A DNA stretch of 27,917 nt from CAYLZN01 sp964387935 (GCA_964387935.1 CAYLZN010000034.1:1-27917), one strand, 5' to 3'. Counted from the first letter of the stretch, positions 1-10,278 are shown. The notes: generated from the letters alone by a model not told the origin. Translations and numbers: made by a program.

Positions 1-1461
1 TGGGTCAATCTCGGCCTGGGGTCCGTCCTCGGGGTGTCGTTGCTGGCCGCAGGTATCGGCTTCTCAGGGGGGTCCGCCCAGCTGGCCGCCTCGAGCTCGA
101 CGCCGCCCGCGGTCATCGCACGTGCCGGGACCACCGATTCGTATGCCGATCTCGTCGAGCGGGTCGCGCCAGCCGTCGTCACCGTCCGGGCCACCCGCTC
201 GGTTCGCCAGACGCAGTTCTCCCCGCAGGACGACCTGTTGCGGCGCTTCTTCGGCGACCAGGAAGGCTCGCGTGGCGACAGCGGCCCGCGGATGCCGCCG
301 CGCCGTCAGGGCGGCCTGGGATCCGGCGTCGTCGTGACTGCCGACGGATACGTTCTGACCAACAACCATGTGGTCGAAGGTGCCGACAAGGTTCGCGTGG
401 ACTTCACCAACGGGCGGAGCCTCGAGGCGCGCGTCGTCGGGACCGACAAGCCAAGCGACCTGGCCGTGCTCAAGGTGGCCGCCACCGGCCTCACCACCCT
501 CAGCGTGGGCGACTCGGACCGCGTCCGAGTGGGTGACGTCGTCCTCGCCATCGGCAACCCCCTCGGCGTGGGCCAGACCGTGACGATGGGCATCGTGAGC
601 GGGAAGGGCCGCGCGACGGGTTCCGGCGACGGGGCCTACGAGGACTTCATTCAGACCGATGCGCCCATCAACCAGGGCAACTCTGGCGGCGCCCTCATCA
701 GCACCCGCGGCGAACTGGTCGGCATCAACTCCCAGATCCTGTCGCCGGTGGGCTTCAACATCGGGATCGGCTTCGCGATCCCGTCCAACATGGCGCAGAA
801 CGTGCTCGATCAGATCGTCAAGACGGGATCCGTGCGGCGCGGCCTCCTCGGCGTCACCGTGCAGGGCGTGAACGCCGATCTCGCGAAGAGTCTCGGACTG
901 ACCGAGGTGCGCGGCGCCATCGTCACCGACGTGACCAAGGAGGGCGCGGCCGCCAAGGCGGGCATCGCGCAGGGGGATGTCATCCTCGCCGTGAACGGGC
1001 AGCGTGTGGACTCGAGCAACGCGCTCCGCAACCAGATCTCACAGATCGACCCTGGCACGTCGGTGTCGCTGACCGTGGCGCGCGACGGGCGCGAGCGGCA
1101 GGTTCAGGCCAAGCTGGGCGAACTGACCGCCGATCGAGCCGCCGCGCGCCAGGAGACCGCCGAGGGCGGCGCCGACCGCTTCGGGATGACGGTGCGGCCG
1201 CTCACGCCGGAGCTGGCGAAGCAGGCGGGCGTTGACGCGGACCATGGCGTGTTCGTGGCGGAGGTTGACCCCGAGGGGCCGGCGGCCGAGGCGGGGATCC
1301 AGAGCGGCGACGTGATCACGCAGGTCAACGGCAAGGCCGCCGGGAGCGTGGCGGACCTGAAGGCGGCCCTCGATGGCTCGACGCCCGAGAAGCCGGCGCG
1401 GCTGCTGATCAGCCGCCGCGGTGGCAGCCTGTTCGTCACGCTCAGCCGGGTGCCTGAGTAG
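1..1461 (+). CDS. Do/HtrA (DegP-like) periplasmic serine protease, 5' end outside window
   Basis: Trypsin-like protease with two PDZ domains, expected to degrade or refold misfolded envelope proteins. The frame is open from base 1 and encodes a hydrophobic stretch (WVNLGLGSVLG, then SLLAAGIGFSGG) that looks like the end of a signal anchor, so the real start lies upstream; a GTG at 34 is the first possible start in the window but would cut that segment. Counting from 34, the catalytic triad is H112 (TNNHVV), D142 (SDLAVLKV) and S217 (NQGNSGGAL). PDZ1 is roughly residues 265-355 and PDZ2 roughly 385-470. The length of about 475+ residues fits the Do family (450-500). A 14-bp hairpin follows the stop codon. 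Family assignment is secure; which paralogue (DegP, DegQ, MucD-like) cannot be told. Confidence 0.93.
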   Translation, partial: WVNLGLGSVLGVSLLAAGIGFSGGSAQLAASSSTPPAVIARAGTTDSYADLVERVAPAVVTVRATRSVRQTQFSPQDDLLRRFFGDQEGSRGDSGPRMPPRRQGGLGSGVVVTADGYVLTNNHVVEGADKVRVDFTNGRSLEARVVGTDKPSDLAVLKVAATGLTTLSVGDSDRVRVGDVVLAIGNPLGVGQTVTMGIVSGKGRATGSGDGAYEDFIQTDAPINQGNSGGALISTRGELVGINSQILSPVGFNIGIGFAIPSNMAQNVLDQIVKTGSVRRGLLGVTVQGVNADLAKSLGLTEVRGAIVTDVTKEGAAAKAGIAQGDVILAVNGQRVDSSNALRNQISQIDPGTSVSLTVARDGRERQVQAKLGELTADRAAARQETAEGGADRFGMTVRPLTPELAKQAGVDADHGVFVAEVDPEGPAAEAGIQSGDVITQVNGKAAGSVADLKAALDGSTPEKPARLLISRRGGSLFVTLSRVPE

Positions 1462-1475
1462 AACGATGCGCGTGC

Positions 1476-1510
1476 CCCCTGTCGCGGTCGATCGGTGACC
1501 GCGACAGGGG
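1476..1510 (+). terminator. Strong intergenic hairpin after the protease gene
   Basis: Perfect 14-bp inverted repeat: arm CCCCTGTCGCGGTC at 1476-1489 and arm GACCGCGACAGGGG at 1497-1510, with a 7-nt loop (GATCGGT). It starts 14 nt after the protease stop codon. No T tract follows, so intrinsic termination is plausible but unproven; transcript stabilisation is the alternative. The hairpin argues against any upstream start of the next gene near 1495. Confidence 0.6.
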
Positions 1511-1635
1511 ACAGCCCACCCCTGCACCTCACGCGTTCAGCCCTCCGCGCATCGACACCCACTCCCGCGGTGGCTGGCCCGCCCCTTGCACTCCTCCCCG
1601 CAGTCCACGGACGGCATGGCGAGGGGCAACAGCGC

Positions 1636-2418
1636 ATGAAGACAGAGAAGACCACGAGAGCAGTCGATCACGAGCGGAGGAGGGCGCTGCGGGCGCTCGG
1701 CGTCGCGCTGGCCGGCGGGGCCGCGGCCGGATGCGGGTCATCGGGCGGCGCGGCCTCACCGACGGCCCCGACGGCCTCCTCGACGACCACATCGTCTGCC
1801 GGCTCGGGCGCCACGCCGCCTGCTGGCGCCGCCGGCTGCGTGCCCGAAGCGGCTTCCGAAACGCGAGGCCCGTATCCCGATCGTCTCGGCATGATCGGCA
1901 ACCAGGCCTTCTACCGCCAGGACATTCGCGAAGGGCGGCCCGGGACCGCGCTCACGCTGCAGTTGACGATCGTGGACGTGCGGAGCAGCTGCGCGCCCGT
2001 GTCCGGTGCGGCCGTCGAGATCTGGCAGTGCGATGCCGACGGGCACTACTCCGAATACGCCCAGCCAGGCTACAACGGCACTGGACAGACGTTCCTTCGC
2101 GGGCTGCAGGTCACCAACGCCAGCGGCCAGGTGTCGTTCCTCACGGTCTATCCTGGCTGGTATCAGGGTCGCGCCACGCACATCCACGTGGACGTCACCG
2201 TGGGTGGGCGGCTCGTGAAGTCCACGCAGGTCGCGTTTCCCGAGGACGTGAGTCGCGAGGTGTACGGCAGCGGAGTGTACGCGGCCAAGGGGCAGAACCC
2301 CACGACCAACGCGCGGGACAACGTGTTCTCGGACGGCACATCGACCGAGATGGCCACGCTTGGCGGAAGCCCGGCGGGCGGCTACACCGCCACGCTCACG
2401 ATCGGCGTCGCGCTCTAG
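1636..2418 (+). CDS. Intradiol ring-cleavage dioxygenase, Tat/lipoprotein type
   Basis: Non-heme Fe(III) dioxygenase of the catechol/protocatechuate family, predicted to be exported. From the ATG at 1636 (GAGGGG upstream at 1621) the 260-aa product begins with a twin-arginine-like ERRRALRALG, a hydrophobic Ala/Gly stretch and a lipobox AAGC with C33, then a low-complexity Ser/Thr/Pro/Ala linker to about residue 65. The dioxygenase core has TRGPYP (75-82), AAVEIWQCDADGHYS (about 125-139), FLRGLQVT and YPGWYQGRATHIHVDV. By family alignment the iron ligands are Y138, Y176, H182 and H184, all present. The frame is open further upstream to 1495, but that extension crosses the 1476-1510 hairpin and hides the signal peptide. 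The gene ends 6 bp from the convergent corrinoid-protein gene. The substrate is unknown; exported members of this family are poorly characterised. Confidence 0.88.
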   Translation: MKTEKTTRAVDHERRRALRALGVALAGGAAAGCGSSGGAASPTAPTASSTTTSSAGSGATPPAGAAGCVPEAASETRGPYPDRLGMIGNQAFYRQDIREGRPGTALTLQLTIVDVRSSCAPVSGAAVEIWQCDADGHYSEYAQPGYNGTGQTFLRGLQVTNASGQVSFLTVYPGWYQGRATHIHVDVTVGGRLVKSTQVAFPEDVSREVYGSGVYAAKGQNPTTNARDNVFSDGTSTEMATLGGSPAGGYTATLTIGVAL

Positions 2419-2424
2419 GATTCC

Positions 2425-3072
2425 TCAGGCGCCGGCCAACGTTTTGGCGAGCGCCACGGCGCCGATGGCATCCTCGGCATAGCCGTCGGCGCCGATGTCC
2501 CGCGCCCAGGGTTCGGTGACGGGTGCGCCGCCCACCATGACCTTCACCGACTCCCGCAGGCCCTCGGCGCGGAGCATCTCGATCACCTTTCGCTGGTTGC
2601 CCATCGTCGTCGTCAGCAGCGCGGACATGCCGACGAGGTTCGCGTGATGTTCGCGCACCGCGGCAAGGAACCGCTCCGGCGGGACGTCCACGCCCAGGTC
2701 GTGTACGGTGAAGCCGTTGGCGGAGAGCATGGTCGCCACCAGTGACTTGCCGATCTCGTGGATGTCGCCTTTGACCGTGCCGATCACGACCGTCCCGAGC
2801 CGTGTCATCGACTGCTGGCGCGCGCGAAGTTCGGGCTCGAGCAGCGTCATGGCAGCGCCCATCGCACGGGCCGAGGCGATCAGGTTGGGCAGGAAGTACT
2901 CGCCGCACTGGAAGCGATCGCCCACCTCGCGAATCCCCGGGACGAGCCCGTGATCGATGATGGCCAGCGGTTCGACGCCGCCGGCCAGCGCGTCGCGCGT
3001 CGCGGCGAGGGTCTCGTCCTTTCGGCCCGCCACCACGCCATCGATGATCCTCTTGTACAACGTGTCGGACAT
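2425..3072 (-). CDS. Corrinoid (cobalamin-binding) protein of the MttC/MtbC type
   Basis: Methyl-carrier corrinoid protein: it accepts a methyl group from its partner methyltransferase on a bound cobamide and passes it on to a second methyltransferase. The 215-aa product has the expected two parts: an N-terminal helical cap domain (about 1-88) and a Rossmann-like B12 domain with the DxHxxG motif (D103, H105, G108 in GDIHEIGK), followed by SALLTTTM and a C-terminal GGAPVTEPWA..IGADGYAEDA segment. The start at 3072 has GAGGAG about 8 nt upstream. It lies 27 bp downstream of the MttB-family gene and surely shares its transcript. No reductive activase (RamA type) or second methyltransferase is seen in the window. 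Confidence 0.93.
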   Translation of the reverse strand: MSDTLYKRIIDGVVAGRKDETLAATRDALAGGVEPLAIIDHGLVPGIREVGDRFQCGEYFLPNLIASARAMGAAMTLLEPELRARQQSMTRLGTVVIGTVKGDIHEIGKSLVATMLSANGFTVHDLGVDVPPERFLAAVREHHANLVGMSALLTTTMGNQRKVIEMLRAEGLRESVKVMVGGAPVTEPWARDIGADGYAEDAIGAVALAKTLAGA

Positions 3073-3099
3073 GACTGAACTCCTCGAAGGGTGGCGATC

Positions 3100-4554
3100 C
3101 TACGCGGCTGGGAGGTCCGACAGGCCTGCCTGGCGCGCCGCGCGTGTGGTGATCGCCCGCAGTTCGTCGAGCACGTGCTGCGGCGTCGCGGGACGCGTGT
3201 ACGTGGCCAGCAGGTGGTCCACCCGGTCCCTCGCCCGGTCGGCGGCGCTCTGCCGCCCCCTGGCCAGCCACCCGTCGAGCGACCCGCGATCGACAATTGG
3301 TGACGCCATCACCAGTTCCTCCTTGAACCAGCGGAGCGTGTGCGGGTCCGACAGGTAGTCGGCATGGTGGCCCAGGCGCCGCATGAGCGTGAGCGCGATC
3401 GGATCCTCGCGCGGCTCGATCCCCCTGACCAGCCGCCTCGCCATCCCGATGATCTCCGCATCCAGGACCAGCTTCTCGAGGCTCTGACAGCTCTCGAAGT
3501 CCAGCATGCCCGCACCGGAGATCATGTTGATGCCGGCGAGCGCGCCGAGCAGCGTGCCGCCCGCCGACTCGAACCCGCATTGCGCATCCAGCACCTTCGC
3601 GTCGCTCATCCCCAGATACGCATGCGTGGGGAGACCAAGCGCCTTGCCCACTTCGGCGTAGGCGCAGTCGATCAGCCAGGTCCCGACGTCGCCCATCGGG
3701 GTCGTGCCCTCGCGCATGTCGAACGCCGCCGGCGATCCGCCCCAGACCATGGGCGCGCCGGGCCGCACCAGCTGACCGATCACGAACCCGCTCAGGCATT
3801 CGGCGGCATGCTGGACCACGGCGCCGGCCAGTGTGACGGGCGCCGTCGCGCCCGCAAGCGGCATGGACACGATCTCCGCCGGAATGCCGTGGCGCGCACA
3901 GTCGATCAGGTTCTGGCACGTCAGGTCGCTCCACAGTAGTGGCGGCGACGGGCAGACGTCGAACACCGCGATGGGACGAGCCGCCAGTGCGGCTTCGCTG
4001 CCCGACACCGCGACCAGCATGTCTTTCATCGTCCACCACGTATCCTTGCGGAACGCGCCGGTGACGACGGGTTTGTGGCCGTAGCTGAGGACCAGATAGA
4101 GGCGATAGAGGTCGCCGATGTCGGCGGGCACGTCGGCGCACACCATCGCCGTGCTCTGCGCGTCGAGTTGCGGGAGCGTCTCCACGAGCTGGATGAACGA
4201 CACGAGGTCCGCGGTGGTCGGTGGTCGCTCCTCCCCGGTGTGGCGATCCAGGATGGCGAGTGCGGCGGACCCGGGGTCGAACTGCACCGTGTCGCCGCCG
4301 TAGTGCACGGCCGGCGTGCCGTCCAGCGTGTGGAGATCGAAGGTGCGCGGGGCGGACGCCAGGGCCGCGCGCACCTGGGCTTCGGAGATCCGCGCGACCT
4401 GGCTCCCTCGATCGACGCGGGCGCCGGCGTCCGCCAGCACACGGCGCGCGACGTCATTGTGCACCTGGACGCCGGGGTCATCGAGCAGGGCAATGGCTTC
4501 GTCGACGATGCGGCTGATGGTCAGCGCATCCAGGACCTTGAAGATGGGGCGCAT
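3100..4554 (-). CDS. MttB-family (trimethylamine/glycine betaine-type) corrinoid methyltransferase
   Basis: Predicted to transfer a methyl group from a quaternary or tertiary amine, or similar substrate, to the corrinoid protein encoded just downstream. The 484-aa product from the ATG at 4554 (MRPIFKVLDALT; GAGGA about 8 nt upstream) matches the length and layout of the family, with a TIM-barrel-like body and conserved stretches such as TLDGTPAVHYGGDTVQFDPG, WGGSPAAFDMREGTTPMGD and GMSDAKVLDAQCGFESAGG. The frame is open 24 codons further upstream, but that stretch is Arg/Pro-rich and has no good ribosome site. There is no in-frame TAG, so this is a non-pyrrolysine member; such relatives include glycine betaine methyltransferases (MtgB), and the substrate here cannot be assigned. 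Gene order and 27-bp spacing indicate an operon with the corrinoid gene. Confidence 0.9.
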   Translation of the reverse strand: MRPIFKVLDALTISRIVDEAIALLDDPGVQVHNDVARRVLADAGARVDRGSQVARISEAQVRAALASAPRTFDLHTLDGTPAVHYGGDTVQFDPGSAALAILDRHTGEERPPTTADLVSFIQLVETLPQLDAQSTAMVCADVPADIGDLYRLYLVLSYGHKPVVTGAFRKDTWWTMKDMLVAVSGSEAALAARPIAVFDVCPSPPLLWSDLTCQNLIDCARHGIPAEIVSMPLAGATAPVTLAGAVVQHAAECLSGFVIGQLVRPGAPMVWGGSPAAFDMREGTTPMGDVGTWLIDCAYAEVGKALGLPTHAYLGMSDAKVLDAQCGFESAGGTLLGALAGINMISGAGMLDFESCQSLEKLVLDAEIIGMARRLVRGIEPREDPIALTLMRRLGHHADYLSDPHTLRWFKEELVMASPIVDRGSLDGWLARGRQSAADRARDRVDHLLATYTRPATPQHVLDELRAITTRAARQAGLSDLPAA

Positions 4555-4632
4555 GGGCGGTCCTCGCGGCCGGGGGCGAGGGGAATCTACCATCACGGGA
4601 CGCTGCAGGCCAGAGTGCGGGCACAAGGAGCG

Positions 4633-4707
4633 GGCTCAAGGCTCAAGGCTCAAGGCACAAGGCACAGGGCGCAAGGCCCAAGGCCCAAGGCCCAAACCAA
4701 GGCACGA
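4633..4707. repeat. Heptamer tandem array, unit GGCNCAA
   Basis: Nine consecutive 7-bp units run from 4633 to 4695: GGCTCAA x3, GGCACAA, GGCACAG, GGCGCAA and GGCCCAA x3, followed by a 5-nt break (ACCAA) and one degenerate unit GGCACGA at 4701-4707. The array lies upstream of the methyltransferase start (divergent side) and immediately before a 52-codon ORF. Variation is concentrated at unit position 4. Function unknown. Confidence 0.9.
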
Positions 4708-4710
4708 GGC

Positions 4711-4869
4711 ATGGCCGAGCTCGTCAGGCTGAAGAAGGTCGGCGACCACACCTTCCGGCGCGTGCGCAAAGACGACTCACTCGGAGAGCCCATCGTGTTC
4801 GAGCTGGGGCCGGACGGGAAGGCCCGTCGCTACGTGCAGCACAGCAACCCCTACGACCGCAGGCCGTGA
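4711..4869 (+). CDS. Small ORF, 52 aa, possible remnant of a serine-hydrolase C-terminal tail
   Basis: The ATG at 4711 opens a 52-aa frame, MAELVRLKKVGDHTFRR..., ending in RYVQHSNPYDRRP. From memory, the pattern GDHTFRRVRKD..LGE.(I/V)VFE.GPDGKA.R...HSN resembles the C-terminal end of beta-lactamase-like serine hydrolases of related bacteria; this is an inference and was not searched. No catalytic domain is present upstream: the sequence before it is the GGCNCAA array. There is no convincing ribosome site (only GAGG directly at the start). It is either a decayed gene end left beside the array or a genuine small protein of unknown role. The regular codon use and protein-like composition favour real coding ancestry. 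Confidence 0.4.
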   Translation: MAELVRLKKVGDHTFRRVRKDDSLGEPIVFELGPDGKARRYVQHSNPYDRRP

Positions 4870-5046
4870 GCAATTCTCTCGATCAGGTGGCCAGGCCGCT
4901 GTTGCAGTAATTGCGTACTCACGGGAGGCCGCTCGAGAAAAGCCCAATAAAAGGCGGGTGGCACCTCGCGTGCTTTGTAGGAAGGCATGCTGATCGAGTT
5001 CCGGGACGATGGTAGGATGCCGCTCAGAAGGAGCTTCAGACGATCC

Positions 5047-5634
5047 ATGAGCGTGCCCGTGAAGAAACCTCGTGCGACGTATCAGGATCTGCTGCGCGTG
5101 CCGGAGCCGCGCCTCGCTGAGATCCTGGAAGGCGAGCTGGTGGTGTCGCCTCGACCGGCGGGGCGGCATGCGGTGGCGGCGGCGATGCTCTCTGGGCACC
5201 TGGCGCCGCTGTACATCGGTGGACCGTCCTCCCCGCCGGGTTGGTGGATTCTGAGTGAGCCCGAGCTGCACCTCAACGAGCCTGAGGATGTGGCCGTGCC
5301 GGACCTGTGCGGATGGCGCCGCGAGCGCTTGCCGCGGCCGCCGGCGGGCGTCGAGTTCAGGGTGCCGCCAGACTGGGTCTGCGAGGTGTTGTCGCCTGCG
5401 ACGGAGAGAGTCGATCGCAGCCGCAAGCTGCGCATCTACGCCAGGGCCGGCGTCGGGCACGTGTGGTTGCTCAACCCGGTCGAGCGGCTGCTCGAGGTGC
5501 TGCGGCGAGACGGCGAGCGATGGATGCTCGTGGAGGCCTGCAGTGGCGACGAGGTCGTCACCGTCGAACCGTTCGCCGACGTCGCGGTCCCGCTGGCCGA
5601 CCTGTGGCTCGACTCGACGAGCGACCTCGCCTGA
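5047..5634 (+). CDS. Uma2 family (DUF820) putative endonuclease
   Basis: PD-(D/E)XK-fold protein of the Uma2 family, common in large numbers in cyanobacteria, Chloroflexi and acidobacteria; function mostly unproven. The 195-aa product from the ATG at 5047 (MSVPVKKPRATYQDLLRVP) shows the family pattern: YQDLLRVPEPRLAEILEGELVVSPRP, WWILSEPELHL, a VAVPDLCGWRRERLP segment carrying the acidic metal-site residue, and DWVCEVLSPATERVDRSRKL. The start was chosen by alignment with the paralogue at 18937-19515; AGAAGGAG lies 13 nt upstream, rather far, and in-frame ATGs at 4987 and 5017 remain possible. The gene stands alone, with no obvious partner. Confidence 0.88.
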   Translation: MSVPVKKPRATYQDLLRVPEPRLAEILEGELVVSPRPAGRHAVAAAMLSGHLAPLYIGGPSSPPGWWILSEPELHLNEPEDVAVPDLCGWRRERLPRPPAGVEFRVPPDWVCEVLSPATERVDRSRKLRIYARAGVGHVWLLNPVERLLEVLRRDGERWMLVEACSGDEVVTVEPFADVAVPLADLWLDSTSDLA

Positions 5635-5673
5635 GCCACTGAGCAACGTCGGGGGGGAAGTCACCGCGAATCT

Positions 5674-5725
5674 CGTGCGATTGTCGTGCGATTGTCCTTG
5701 ACAGCGCCAGCGCGGCACCCATAAT
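5674..5725 (+). promoter_or_regulatory. Sigma70-type promoter with upstream 11-bp tandem repeat
   Basis: A consensus -35 box TTGACA (5698-5703) is followed by a 16-bp spacer and a good -10 box CATAAT (5720-5725). Two nt upstream of the -35 box are two exact, adjacent copies of an 11-bp sequence, CGTGCGATTGT (5674-5684 and 5685-5695), which may be an activator or repressor site. It points at the small basic-protein gene starting at 5827, leaving a leader of about 95 nt. In such a GC-rich region these boxes stand out; function is inferred. Confidence 0.6.
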
Positions 5726-5826
5726 CAGCCCTGAACTCGGAGGGCGCCCACGCGGTTCGCTGAGGGTGCTACCTGCGGCGTGAGGGGATCCGCCCGGGGC
5801 TGAGGCGCGTGATAAGGAGGACGAGC

Positions 5827-6018
5827 GTGGCGAAGAAGAGCGCACAGAAGCACGTTGGGGACGTGATCGGGCTCGGCCGGTCCAAGGTGAAGGCACCGGT
5901 TCCGAGCAAGTCGACCGGCAGTCGCCGCCGGGCCGAGGGCATCGAGCTGCCGAAGGCCTCTTCGCGCACCATGAAGCGCGCTGGCGTAGTCGGCGGCGTG
6001 CGCGGCCGCGGTCGGTAA
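5827..6018 (+). CDS. Hypothetical small, very basic protein (63 aa)
   Basis: A GTG at 5827 preceded by a near-ideal AAGGAGG (AGGAGG at 5815-5820, 6-nt spacing) opens a 63-aa frame: MAKKSAQKHVGDVIGLG..., ending in VVGGVRGRGR. It is rich in Lys/Arg/Ser/Gly with few acidic residues and ends in an RGRGR tail, suggesting nucleic-acid binding or an otherwise disordered cationic protein. An in-frame ATG at 5809 lies upstream of the Shine-Dalgarno site and is rejected. No signal peptide, no membrane segment, no recognised family. A dedicated promoter (5698-5725) supports real expression. Confidence 0.7.
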   Translation: MAKKSAQKHVGDVIGLGRSKVKAPVPSKSTGSRRRAEGIELPKASSRTMKRAGVVGGVRGRGR

Positions 6019-6033
6019 CCTACCCGGGCGCCG

Positions 6034-6128
6034 GCCGTATGCCGGCCCATGCCGTATACCCCGCCGTTAGCCGTGCGCCGCGTGAGCCGTACGCCGCCGT
6101 ACGTCGTACGCCGTACGCCGTACGCCGA

Positions 6129-6130
<2 letters not shown>
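6034..6130. repeat. GTACGCC/GCCGTAC heptamer array at the end of the metalloprotease gene
   Basis: GCCGTAC-type 7-mers run between the basic-protein gene and the convergent metalloprotease gene. Degenerate units begin at 6034 (GCCGTAT, GCCGGCC, GCCGTAT, GCCGTTA, GCCGTGC); the regular core is 6086-6130 with GCCGTAC, a GCC insert, then GCCGTAC, GTCGTAC, GCCGTAC, GCCGTAC and GCCGACT. The array overlaps the last bases of the metalloprotease stop codon. The same 7-mer recurs at 19689-19803. Confidence 0.85.
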
Positions 6131-8741
<2,611 letters not shown>

Positions 8742-8823
8742 GTGACTCTCCAGAGGGAACGGGCACCGACGCATGGTAACAGGAAGGGGCGGCGCCACGC
8801 CTGACGGGTGATACCCTTCGGCC

Positions 8824-10278
8824 ATGCTGCGTCATCCGAAGTCGTCTCGCGCAAGGGCACTGACCTGCGCCGGCGCGCTGGCCCTCGTGGCGCTCACCGC
8901 GGACCCGGCACTGCGCGTGCCCCGTGCGCAGGTTCCGCCATCCCCCACGGTCCCTCTCGTCCTGGTCGGCGGCACCGTGCTCGACCTGTCGAACGGCGGG
9001 CGCACATCGGCCGACGTGAAGGACGCCGTGGTGGTGATCGACCGGGGCCGCATCGAGGCCGTGGGGCCGCGCGCGACCGCCCACATTCCCAGAGGGGCCC
9101 GCGTCATCGACGCCTCCGGCACGTTCATCGTCCCGGGCCTGCACGACGTCTTTGCGACGGTCAACAACCAGGGGCAGGCCAACGCGTTCCTCTACATGGG
9201 GGTCACGTCGATCGTCGGGCTCGACGAGCCGGGGGGTCGTCGCGGCGCGCTCTGGCGTGACGCGAAACCCGGTCCGCGGGTCTATCCGCTGGACGACCTC
9301 ACGGGATACGACGCGAGCGGGCTTCCGCCCGAGGACCGCTCGCTCTACACGCTCACGACGCGCGGCCGGCGTCTCGGGGACGCCGCATTGCGCGCGGAAA
9401 TCGACCGGCTCGCGGAGGCGGGCGTGAAGGTCCTCCTGCTCTACTACTCCCTCGATCTGGAACAGGTACGCGTGGCGGCAGAGCACGCGCGGCGGCGCGG
9501 GCTCGCCACCATCGGGGAACTCGGCGCCACGACCTTTCCGGAGGCCGCTGCCGCCGGCGTCATGGCGTTCGTGCACACCAGCCGCTATTCCCTCGAGCTG
9601 GCGCCCGCCGCGTTGCGGGCCGAGGTCGCGAAGGCCCCGTTCGGACCGCCGCGTCGCCGGTTCTACGAGTTCCTCGCGAGCCTCCAGCCCGGAGACCCAT
9701 CGCTCGCCCGCTACGCGAAGGAAGTGGCGATGGGGCGTGCGGCCCTCATCCCGACCCTGGCCATGAACTACCTGGAACTGCCGGGACATCGCAACCCGTG
9801 GACGGAGCCGGCGGCGGTCCTGCTCGATCCGAAAGACATCCACCTGCCCGCGAATCCACACACGGGCGAGCAGGAGCCGCCGGCCAACGCCGTGCGGGAC
9901 GCCTTCCCCCCGGGGGCGACCGCGAGCCTGCAGATGATCGAGGCCGCCTACTGCAAGGCCGGGGCGACCTACCTCGCTGGAAGCGGCACCGACGCGTTCG
10001 GCACCATGGCGGGGATCTCGCTGCACATCGAGCTCGAGATGCTGGTGCGCGCCTGCCTCACGCCGCGGCAGGCGCTGGCGGCCGCCACGACGAATGTCGG
10101 AGATCGGTTCGGCTGGTCGACGGCCGGACGCGTGGCGCCTGGCTACGACGCGGACCTGCTCGTGCTCGAGGCCGATCCGACGGTCGAGATCGCCAACCTG
10201 AAGCGGATTCGCCAGATCGTACTGGGAGGCCAGGTGATCGAGCGCGAGACGTTGCTCGAGAGGGGTCGCCGGGGCTGA
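8824..10278 (+). CDS. Exported amidohydrolase-like protein lacking the first HxH metal motif
   Basis: 484-aa protein of the amidohydrolase superfamily with an N-terminal signal peptide (hydrophobic ALTCAGALALVALTA). The composite beta-sandwich pieces are typical: LVGGTVLDLSNG near 47-58, VVVIDRGRIEAVGPRA and VIDASGTFIVPGL at the start, and GRVAPGYDADLLVLEADP...QIVLGGQVIER at the end. In place of the usual PGLIDxHxH, residues 104-112 read PGLHDVFAT, so both metal-binding histidines are replaced (F110, T112). Later barrel features remain (FVHTSRY, GSGTDAFG). It may use a single metal or another ligand set, or be non-catalytic. The gene ends inside a 10-bp stem hairpin (10267-10289). Confidence 0.88.
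   Translation: MLRHPKSSRARALTCAGALALVALTADPALRVPRAQVPPSPTVPLVLVGGTVLDLSNGGRTSADVKDAVVVIDRGRIEAVGPRATAHIPRGARVIDASGTFIVPGLHDVFATVNNQGQANAFLYMGVTSIVGLDEPGGRRGALWRDAKPGPRVYPLDDLTGYDASGLPPEDRSLYTLTTRGRRLGDAALRAEIDRLAEAGVKVLLLYYSLDLEQVRVAAEHARRRGLATIGELGATTFPEAAAAGVMAFVHTSRYSLELAPAALRAEVAKAPFGPPRRRFYEFLASLQPGDPSLARYAKEVAMGRAALIPTLAMNYLELPGHRNPWTEPAAVLLDPKDIHLPANPHTGEQEPPANAVRDAFPPGATASLQMIEAAYCKAGATYLAGSGTDAFGTMAGISLHIELEMLVRACLTPRQALAAATTNVGDRFGWSTAGRVAPGYDADLLVLEADPTVEIANLKRIRQIVLGGQVIERETLLERGRRG

Noticed and set aside
1495..1635. Upstream extension of the intradiol dioxygenase
   Set aside because: It overlaps the 1476-1510 hairpin and would bury the Tat/lipoprotein signal; the ATG at 1636 is better.
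2396..4141. 581-codon minus-strand frame over the corrinoid and methyltransferase genes
   Set aside because: Arg-rich shadow in a different frame of the same strand; the two real genes have full motifs and ribosome sites.
3100..4554. Pyrrolysine-containing trimethylamine methyltransferase
   Set aside because: There is no in-frame TAG in the gene, so it is a non-pyrrolysine homologue and the trimethylamine name is not justified.
4987..5046. Upstream starts (4987, 5017) of the first Uma2 gene
   Set aside because: Alignment with the second Uma2 protein begins at the ATG at 5047; the extra residues are Arg-rich and unlike the family N-terminus. Not fully excluded.
8742..8823. Promoters for the divergent metalloprotease and amidohydrolase genes
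   Set aside because: GATACCCT near 8810 and TGTTACCAT on the other strand are -10-like, but neither has a matching -35 box, so no promoter is called.
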